Source of the DNA: Colivivens sp964537205
GTDB lineage: Bacteria; Bacteroidota; Bacteroidia; Bacteroidales; Bacteroidaceae
Length of the DNA stretch: 10,474 nt
Assembly (NCBI GenBank): GCA_964537205.1
Contig: CAZHZH010000089.1
Coordinates: 1 to 10,474 of the forward strand
Reading direction: 5' to 3'
Positions 1 through 6,418 of this stretch are shown here, piece after piece. The position numbers were made by a program, and so were the translations under genes. The stretch's first letter is position 1, and every line of letters begins with the position of its first letter. The notes under the pieces are model-generated. The model saw only the letters and a list, made by a program, of their open reading frames with translations, ran no database searches and had not been told where the DNA came from.

Positions 1-1226
1 TATCGACAAACACGACCGCGAGCAACGGCGGCTACTGGCTCGACAAGGACGGCTTTGTAATCGCATGGGGAAGCGGCGCCTATATTTCTGTAGAACCGTC
101 TGGCGGACTCACAACTCTAAACTTCGGCCAATATCCTAACACCGCCTCAATAGGCGATGTACGCACGTTGCGCCTTTACTTTGTGGGCAAGCAGTCACAC
201 TACCAGCTCAACGTCACCGTGAACATCATCGAAAAGCCGACATACGACCTTTCGACATACGAGCTTGCGGCAGACGAAATGTATGAATTCCAAATTGTGC
301 CAGACGGTGAGTGGGCCAACGAACATGACACCGAAGGTATTCAGCTGGGTGCCGACCACTTGAAAGAGCTTCTCGGCGAAGGCAGCTACACATTCCTTGG
401 AGAAGAAGAGAGAGACGACGGAGCCACTTTGATTTCCGACTCATACACATGCGACCCTTGGCCTGCGTTCTGGATGAAAGGAAGCTACGTACACGCCTAC
501 GACGGACAGAACTCGTATGCCATACTTTATTCTGCTTCTGAAGCGAAGTTCCACTTCATTAAACAGCCTAACTTCAATCAGGTGGGCGACAACTATGTCG
601 GCAACTTCTGGTTGGTAAATCCGGACACGAAGAAGTACATACACTATGAGATATATGTTGAATACGTGGACGAAGTGGTGAACCATGAATTCGTAGGAAG
701 CGAAGAGGAGGCCTTGCCACTGTATTCTGAAGACGGTGGTGACTATGCTGAGACTCCGGTAGATATGACCGCGTGTTACAACGCTCTCGGATGCGACGAG
801 GATGAGTTCCGTGAGAATGTGACATGGAAAATACGCCTGGCAAGCGGACGCTTCACCACCGACGGCTATGAGGACGAGATGTACGGCTTCTGGTTTGACG
901 CGGACGGCAATCCTACAACAGATGAGGACAGCAAGGCATATTCCGTTGAATTCCTCAGCGCCGTCGGCTCGGATTGCGGCGAGGACTGCTTCCGCACATA
1001 CGCATTCACAGACGGTGTTTACACGCCTACCTTGTGCGCCGAGTATAACGGCAAACGTTACGTGTTCAACCTGACCATCTCATCCAACCCTAGCGGAATC
1101 AATGAGATAGCGACAGGCAAGACTGCTGATGAAGGCCGGACTATATACGACCTCGCAGGACGCAAGGTCAGCCGACCTACTAAGGGCATTTACATTGTGA
1201 ATGGCAAGAAGGTCCTCGTAAAATAA
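1..1226 (+). CDS. Secreted multi-module protein with three DUF4859-like repeats and a T9SS-type C-terminal tail (5' partial)
   Basis: The reading frame is open from base 3, so the start lies upstream; about 407 residues are visible before the TAA. Three modules of the same type can be recognised. The first covers bases 3-227 (GGYWLDKDG ... LNVTVNI), the second about 336-668 (AFWMKGSYVHAYDG ... YEIYVEYV) and the third about 759-1082 (YGFWFDADGN ... YVFNLTIS). Each has an aromatic G-x-W-x-x-x-x-G turn, a central segment and a closing beta strand; modules two and three also carry a preceding helix-like xALG/xLLG segment. The pattern resembles DUF4859 of Bacteroidetes, recalled from memory and not searched. 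The last ~40 residues (IYDLAGRKV ... GIYIVNGKKVLVK) match the short type A sorting tail of type IX secretion cargo, so the protein is probably exported and cell-surface attached. No catalytic motif is visible; a binding or structural role is inference. The next gene shares the module. Confidence 0.85.
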   Translation, partial: STNTTASNGGYWLDKDGFVIAWGSGAYISVEPSGGLTTLNFGQYPNTASIGDVRTLRLYFVGKQSHYQLNVTVNIIEKPTYDLSTYELAADEMYEFQIVPDGEWANEHDTEGIQLGADHLKELLGEGSYTFLGEEERDDGATLISDSYTCDPWPAFWMKGSYVHAYDGQNSYAILYSASEAKFHFIKQPNFNQVGDNYVGNFWLVNPDTKKYIHYEIYVEYVDEVVNHEFVGSEEEALPLYSEDGGDYAETPVDMTACYNALGCDEDEFRENVTWKIRLASGRFTTDGYEDEMYGFWFDADGNPTTDEDSKAYSVEFLSAVGSDCGEDCFRTYAFTDGVYTPTLCAEYNGKRYVFNLTISSNPSGINEIATGKTADEGRTIYDLAGRKVSRPTKGIYIVNGKKVLVK

Positions 1227-1237
1227 TTAATACATTG

Positions 1238-1274
1238 TCTTAGGTTGCCTGAAAGACATTCCGGCAACCTAAGA
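1238..1274 (+). terminator. Perfect 12-bp intergenic stem-loop, possible terminator or mRNA-stability hairpin
   Basis: TCTTAGGTTGCC (1238-1249) is the exact reverse complement of GGCAACCTAAGA (1263-1274), with a 13-base loop between. It starts 12 bases after the stop codon of the upstream gene and ends 24 bases before the next ATG. The stem is strong, but the 3' flank is only AT-rich (TGAGTCAATTTATAATT) with no clean T run, so it is not a textbook intrinsic terminator. It could terminate, attenuate between the two genes, or protect the 3' end of the upstream transcript. The structure is seen directly; the function is inferred. Confidence 0.6.
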
Positions 1275-1298
1275 TGAGTCAATTTATAATTAATAATA

Positions 1299-3763
1299 AT
1301 GTATATGAATAAGGAAAAGAAAACTTCAAGTATAAGATTCGGAGTTCTTTTGATGCTGATTATAACATCAATGACAGCGTCCGCCGGCAAGAGGTACACG
1401 TATAGTTTTGATGTGCGGCGTCCTGTGGGCGCTACGGCTCCAAGTGTTTGCACCGTCAAGAAAACACTGACAAAAAGCCTCGTCGGTGTGACGTCCCTTT
1501 CTTCCATGACTTTGAAAGCCACTTGGGTTGGTTCATCTACCGGCAAGGAGACATTCTACGAGAGCAGCACTACTGGTGTGACTGGTGAAAAAGGCCACTG
1601 GTTCACACAAACCGGCATCACTACCGCGAGGTCGAAGAACTACTGTATCAAAGTGGTGTGGGACCAGCCAGACTTCCTTGTGTCGCACAACACGGAAGCC
1701 AACACGGAGGTTGACTCAACCTACACCGTAAAGGAAGCTCTCATATACAATTCCGACACTATCGTTTACGTGTTCAATGTGACAATCGGCGAGGCAGGAA
1801 GCGCGGAGTCGGTCACTACCGACCAGCCATACGTAGTGGGCAGGTCGAGCATCACCGACGGATGGCTTGTACGTCCTGTCGTACGTCAGAACGAACAGAA
1901 TCCTAAGAGCCAAAACTTCATCCAAGTCAACGCTGGAGACAAGATCACCCTCAGCTGTGAGGTTATCGACAAGGCGAAGTACCCTACCGCCAGATATCAG
2001 TGGAAAAAGTATTATTGGGATACTGAATCAAAGAAGTACGCTACAAAGAACCTTAGCAGTTACAAGACGAACGCTGATTTCGTATTGGCTGAAAATGCGG
2101 AATACGATGATGACGGACAATATGTTCTTTCAGTTCGCCTGACTGACGCCAACGGCAAGACTTCCATCAAAAGTTACGATTATTTCGTGGATGTACAAGA
2201 ACACGCCGGCGAGTTCTTGATATGGCCTACTTATACCAAACTGTCATACGACTTCCACACTGAATATCCTTCATTGGGTGTTCCCGCGAAGATTCACAAC
2301 TTCTCAAAGAAGGACGGCACTCCGGCCAACTATTATGCAAGCGAACAGAAAGACGGCGACCCTTACGGCGGATGGTGGTCTGTATTCTGGGGCGACAACC
2401 TTAACACGGAAGTGGGAACAGACTCCGCTACGGTCTATGATGCGGCAAAGAACATGGTTGACAGGTACGACTACGACTTCTACTACATGCGCGAAGTGAT
2501 GGGATGGCCGCCAGACTTGAGCGCACGCGATGGTTACAAGTCATTTATCTACATTTTCGGCTCCGGACTTGCAAACGATGATACCGACAATACTGTAGCC
2601 GGCGGATATCAAGGAGCCACTTGGGTCGATGGAAAGACATACGCTTGCGTGTGGGCGTCATACTATCCATTCAGCCGCTTCCGCAGCGACGCGGATTCAA
2701 AGTGGAGTGATGGCGAGTACCAGCGCGGGGCTATGGTCCATGAGGGAATCCATGCCATATTCGCCGACCTCGGCGCGTGTCAAGGTTCGTCATGGTTCCA
2801 CGAAGGAGGCAATGTTTGGCTTCAAGCTCAAGTGTCGGCTCAACGTGACGGTGTTCACGGAACGGCCGGCTGGCTGAACGCGGCGCCTGTACTTACGCCC
2901 CACCAACCAATCGAGTGTTATTCGGGTTGGTTGCAGGATGGCTCGTATGGAGGTCCGGCAGCACAGCGCGTGAACCGTTACAACAGTAGCGGACAGCAAC
3001 TGTGTACATGGAGGAACCTTTCCGGCGGCTCGCAATATGCCGACGTGTTCCCGTTCGTACTTTCACAAGTATGCGGCAACAACGTGGTGCCTTGGATTTG
3101 GCGTTATTGCAAGAACCGTGTGTTGGAAACTCTCGGCGACTCTATAGGTGACGAGGACATGCGCGACATCGTGGCCCAGTACCGCGCAAGACTCGCTTGG
3201 TTCGACTTGGGCGAGTGGAGGGACTCGTACCGGCAGGTGGCTATCGACAACTTCGGAACATGGATACAGGAGGAGTATTCTCCGTATTGGATTGACGTGG
3301 CTCCTACAATGCTCACTCCGTATCAAGAGGTGGAACTGAACGACACGGCTGGCTGGATGGCTCCCGACACGCTGACCAACCCGGGTTGGAGCGGAGCCAA
3401 CTACATTCCGATCCATGTGACTGGCGACAGGGCGAATGTAGAGTTCCGACCAGAGGACAGCAACCTGCGCGCATTCCTCTGCTACGCCGACAAGGACGGC
3501 AACTGCTATTACAGCCAGATGGTTCGTTGCGGCAACATGAGCATCGACCTCAGTCATCAGCCTGCCAACGGCGTCATCACTTGCGTTGTAGTGAACACCG
3601 ACTATGTATATACCGGCGAGGAACAACTCTGTCATCACTGGGATTATCGCTTGCGACTGGGTGAAGGCGCAGAGGCTGTGGCTGCGAGAAACATCCCATG
3701 GTTCCGGTTCGAACTTGAACTGACCGACCCCGACTATGAGGAGTTGCTGACCGGCATCAAGGA
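1299..3763 (+). CDS. Secreted DUF4859-like / Ig-like / putative gluzincin zinc peptidase (DUF6055-like), 3' end lost in assembly gap
   Basis: The visible 821 residues begin with a signal peptide ending near TASA/G (residues 1-29). ATG 1299 and ATG 1305 are both possible starts, neither with a Shine-Dalgarno sequence. Residues ~30-165 form a module like those in the upstream gene (GHWFTQTG ... YVFNVTI). Residues ~205-300 look Ig-like (W235 and a D-D-G-Q-Y motif). The core at ~305-660 holds HEGIH (H481, E482, H485) followed by WFHEGGNVW, giving E502 as the likely third zinc ligand; HExxH with a later E is the gluzincin layout. The FWGDNL stretch, the IYIFGSGL strand and a C-terminal beta domain (~695-800) recall DUF6055 proteins, remembered rather than searched. 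The sequence breaks off after LLTGIK; a sorting tail like that of the upstream gene may follow in the gap. Peptidase activity is predicted and the substrate unknown. No stop codon is visible. Confidence 0.85.
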
Positions 3764-3863
3764 NNNNNNNNNNNNNNNNNNNNNNNNNNNNNNNNNNNNN
3801 NNNNNNNNNNNNNNNNNNNNNNNNNNNNNNNNNNNNNNNNNNNNNNNNNNNNNNNNNNNNNNN
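3764..3863. other. Assembly gap of exactly 100 N
   Basis: One hundred consecutive N bases mark a scaffold join, and 100 is the conventional length for a gap of unknown size. The frames on the two sides match (2565 bases from ATG 1299 to ATG 3864, divisible by three), so a gene caller can run one 1685-codon frame through the gap. That fusion is spurious, because a fresh signal peptide starts immediately after the N run. The missing DNA holds the 3' end of the peptidase gene and the upstream region of the glycosidase gene, possibly also whole genes. Confidence 0.98.
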
Positions 3864-3989
3864 ATGAAACCATCAAAGATTATTTACATCGTTCTGTTGG
3901 GATGCGTATGCATCCTGTTCCAAGCACGAGACATGGGGCTGTTCGCATCGGAACTGCCTAACGCAGGCACGCAGCCCGTACACGAGGGG
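3864..3989 (+). repeat. Direct repeat copy 1: 5' end of the glycosidase gene, matching the 5' end of the HTCS gene
   Basis: Codon-by-codon alignment without gaps to 6437-6562 gives 106 of 126 identical bases (about 84%). The first 36 bases differ at only two sites. Similarity fades after codon 42. It may also extend upstream into the N gap. The encoded peptides are about 64% identical (27 of 42). Confidence 0.93.
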
Positions 3990-6356
3990 AACAGCCCACG
4001 AGAATTATTCCCATTGTCGGCTGTCCGCATTACTGACGGACAAATGAAACAGATAGAAGAATTGTCACACAAATATCTACTCACTCTTGAGCCTGATCGT
4101 CTGCTGTCGTGGTTCAGACGTGAAGCCGGACTCACTCCTTTGGCCCAGCCTTATCCACTATGGGAGTCTTCACCCGATTTCCAAGGGACCGGTCCGCTGC
4201 CTGGTCATATCATGGGCTTTTACCTCTCGGGCATGGCTATGATGTATCAATCGACCGACGACCCCGCGATTCTCAATAAATTGCGTTACTGCGTGCATGG
4301 ACTGCGTGTGGCCCAGGAGGCTGGTGGCGACGGCTATCTTGCAGCTACTCGTATTGGCAGGCACGTGTTCGAGGATGTGGTGAACGGACAGTTCACAACT
4401 TCCAACCCCATGATAAACGACACGTGGGAACCTGTGTATGTGATGAACAAGATAATGCTGGGTCTCTACGATACATATACATTGTGTGGAATTGACGAGG
4501 CTAAGACCGTACTGGTGGGAATGGCCGACTGGTTTGGAGAGAACGTAATAGACAAGATTGACCATGATGCCATGCAAAAGTTGCTTGTCTGCGAACACGG
4601 AAGCATCAACGAGTCTTTTGTTGATGTGTATCTTCTAACTGGTAACGAACGCTACCTACATTGGGCGGAAAGGCTTAACGATGAGGCTATGTGGATACCG
4701 CTGTCGGAAGGACGCGACATTCTGCAAGGATGGCACGCCAATACTCAAATTCCCAAGTTCACTGGATTTGTGTCCGTAGGACTTGCCAACGGTGACCGAC
4801 GGATGCTGGATGCCGCCCGCCTGTTCTGGGACATCGTAGTGAAGAAACACACTTGGGTGAATGGTGGCAACAGTTGCGGTGAGCATTTTTTCTCAGAAGA
4901 CGAATACATAAAGAAAGTCACCGCTATCGGTGGACCAGAGTCGTGCAACTCAGTTAACATGATGCGACTTACCGAAGCTCTTTACCAAGTGGATGGCGAC
5001 ATCCGGCGTGTGGATTACTACGAACGTGTGCTGATGAATCATATTCTTGGAAATTTCGATCCTGAAGTGGGTATGAGTTGCTACTTTACGTCGATGCGGC
5101 CAGGACATTATAAAGTATATGCCGACCCTTACGAATGTTTCTGGTGCTGCGTGGGTACTGGCCTGCAAGCGCCTGCCAAGTTGGCGAAGATGGTCTATGC
5201 GCATAGTTCCGACACTCTGTTTGTAAATATGTTCGTTCCTACCACACTCAAATGGGATGAGCGCGGCTTCACTGTTGAGCAACAGACTTCATATCCCGAT
5301 AAAGACCAGTCGGCGCTTACTATCCACGGCAATGGAAGACTGAAAGTGGCTATTCGCTGTCCTTACTGGGCGGAGAAAGGCAGTATGCGAATCAAAATCA
5401 ACGGCAAGAGGTTCGCTTTTAACCTACCAAATAATAGTAACGAAAGCCATTATGTCGTAATTGACCGCTCATGGAACAATGATGACCGCATCGACATCAC
5501 GTTCAATCCTCTGCTCGACATACAACCTTTGAAAAAGTTCGACCAGTACCTTTCCATACAGTATGGCGCTATGGTCATGGCAGCAAAGGTGGATAACCAC
5601 GGACTTACTCACGATGACTTTATCCGGCCAGATGACCATGCGAACCAAACTGCGATGAAAGCGATTCCAGAATGCGAGGTAACCACTCTCGTGGGATCTG
5701 TCGCCGCAATCAAACGAGGTGTCAGTCGCATAGCTTCCGACTCACTCAAGCTCATTCTGAAAGTTCCTCAAACCAAGGAAACTATCACACTCATTCCATT
5801 TACCCGTATTTTGTTCGACCGTTACGAGATTTATTTCCCTCATGTAATGACATTGGCTCAATGGAAGGCCAAACAGGCGGACTGTACAGACTTCTTTCCT
5901 ACCGCAGATCAACTGAAACGATTCAACGTGTTACAAACTGACTGTATTGAGATTGGAAATGAGGAATCGGAAACGGCTCACCATATAGAGAGTTACCGTT
6001 CTAATTCAGGCGAATCTTTCGAACAAAAATGGCGTGACTCCTACGACGGCGGATTCTTCATGTATCAGATGAGTTGCGACCCAGACCAACCAATGGTTCT
6101 TGCCGTACGTTACAGGCGGGATGACAGTGGACACCGTCAGTTCGACATTCAGATTGACGGACATACCATACAGACAGTGGATCATAGCAAAGCTGCGGAA
6201 GGAGTGTCGTCTCCCCTGTATTACGAAGAGGTTGAGATACCATATTCTCTGACACAAGGCAAGACGGAAATTACAGTGAAGTTCAACGCACACAACCATA
6301 GCATGGCCGGTGGTATCTTCGACTTGCGATTACTCCGTAAGAACGGTAGTCAATAG
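3864..6356 (+). CDS. GH127/GH146-superfamily beta-L-arabinofuranosidase with C-terminal DUF6805-like domain
   Basis: The 830-residue protein is predicted to release terminal beta-L-arabinofuranose from plant glycans in the periplasm or at the cell surface. Residues 1-22 are a signal peptide. The family (DUF1680) starts near residue 47 (ELFPLSAVRI) and continues with GHIMGFYLSGMAMMY (114-128), HANTQIPK (291-298), GGNSCGEHF (334-342), ESCN (359-362), DYYERVLMNHIL (384-395) and FWCCVGTG (426-433). By analogy with the zinc-cysteine site of HypBA1, E359, C361, C428 and C429 would bind zinc, C428 would be the nucleophile and E340 the acid/base; all are present. Beta domains follow, then a tail at ~690-826 (WRDSYDGGFF, GHRQFDIQIDG, GGIFDLRLL) typical of DUF6805. 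This architecture suggests GH146 rather than HypBA1-type GH127, but that is not settled. The start coincides with the contig edge. The first ~42 codons copy the HTCS gene, which begins 62 bp downstream and may control this enzyme. Confidence 0.93.
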   Translation: MKPSKIIYIVLLGCVCILFQARDMGLFASELPNAGTQPVHEGNSPRELFPLSAVRITDGQMKQIEELSHKYLLTLEPDRLLSWFRREAGLTPLAQPYPLWESSPDFQGTGPLPGHIMGFYLSGMAMMYQSTDDPAILNKLRYCVHGLRVAQEAGGDGYLAATRIGRHVFEDVVNGQFTTSNPMINDTWEPVYVMNKIMLGLYDTYTLCGIDEAKTVLVGMADWFGENVIDKIDHDAMQKLLVCEHGSINESFVDVYLLTGNERYLHWAERLNDEAMWIPLSEGRDILQGWHANTQIPKFTGFVSVGLANGDRRMLDAARLFWDIVVKKHTWVNGGNSCGEHFFSEDEYIKKVTAIGGPESCNSVNMMRLTEALYQVDGDIRRVDYYERVLMNHILGNFDPEVGMSCYFTSMRPGHYKVYADPYECFWCCVGTGLQAPAKLAKMVYAHSSDTLFVNMFVPTTLKWDERGFTVEQQTSYPDKDQSALTIHGNGRLKVAIRCPYWAEKGSMRIKINGKRFAFNLPNNSNESHYVVIDRSWNNDDRIDITFNPLLDIQPLKKFDQYLSIQYGAMVMAAKVDNHGLTHDDFIRPDDHANQTAMKAIPECEVTTLVGSVAAIKRGVSRIASDSLKLILKVPQTKETITLIPFTRILFDRYEIYFPHVMTLAQWKAKQADCTDFFPTADQLKRFNVLQTDCIEIGNEESETAHHIESYRSNSGESFEQKWRDSYDGGFFMYQMSCDPDQPMVLAVRYRRDDSGHRQFDIQIDGHTIQTVDHSKAAEGVSSPLYYEEVEIPYSLTQGKTEITVKFNAHNHSMAGGIFDLRLLRKNGSQ

Positions 6357-6418
6357 ACTTAGATTGGAACTTTATCCACCAACATATCTGTAGAATCAGA
6401 ATTATTCCTTAACTTTAC
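6357..6418 (+). promoter_or_regulatory. 62-bp spacer before the HTCS gene with a repeated GAACTTTATCC element
   Basis: GAACTTTATCCRCC occurs at 6367-6380 and again at 6421-6434, 54 bases apart and differing at one base. The second copy overlaps the HTCS start. A related AACTTTA lies at 6411-6417, and TAACTTTA at 6410-6417 resembles the Bacteroidetes -7 box TAnnTTTG except for its last base, but no matching -33 TTTG was found at the usual distance. Either co-transcription from the glycosidase gene or a weak own promoter is possible. No terminator-like hairpin is seen. Confidence 0.3.

Noticed and set aside
2739..2807. M60/enhancin-type mucin peptidase
   Set aside because: HExxH with a later E fits that motif loosely, but the M60 context (HExGHxxQ and its flanking signature) is absent. 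The surrounding fold cues look more like DUF6055.
3063..3638. Antisense open frame of 191 codons
   Set aside because: It lies entirely inside the peptidase gene, has no recognisable domain, signal peptide or start context, and is low in family-like motifs. It is a shadow of the + strand gene.
3864..3989. Diversity-generating retroelement (template/variable repeat pair)
   Set aside because: Mismatches are not confined to adenines in either copy, the variable part is at the 5' end and not the 3' end, and no reverse transcriptase is present in the window.
1299..6356. A single 1685-residue multidomain peptidase-glycosidase
   Set aside because: The frame passes through 100 N bases, and a new ATG with a signal peptide starts right after them. 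No sequence supports continuity.
6410..6417. Bacteroidetes -7 promoter box TAACTTTA before the HTCS gene
   Set aside because: The last base differs from TAnnTTTG, no -33 TTTG is found 19-21 bases upstream, and the box is almost on top of ATG 6419. It is not strong enough to call a promoter.
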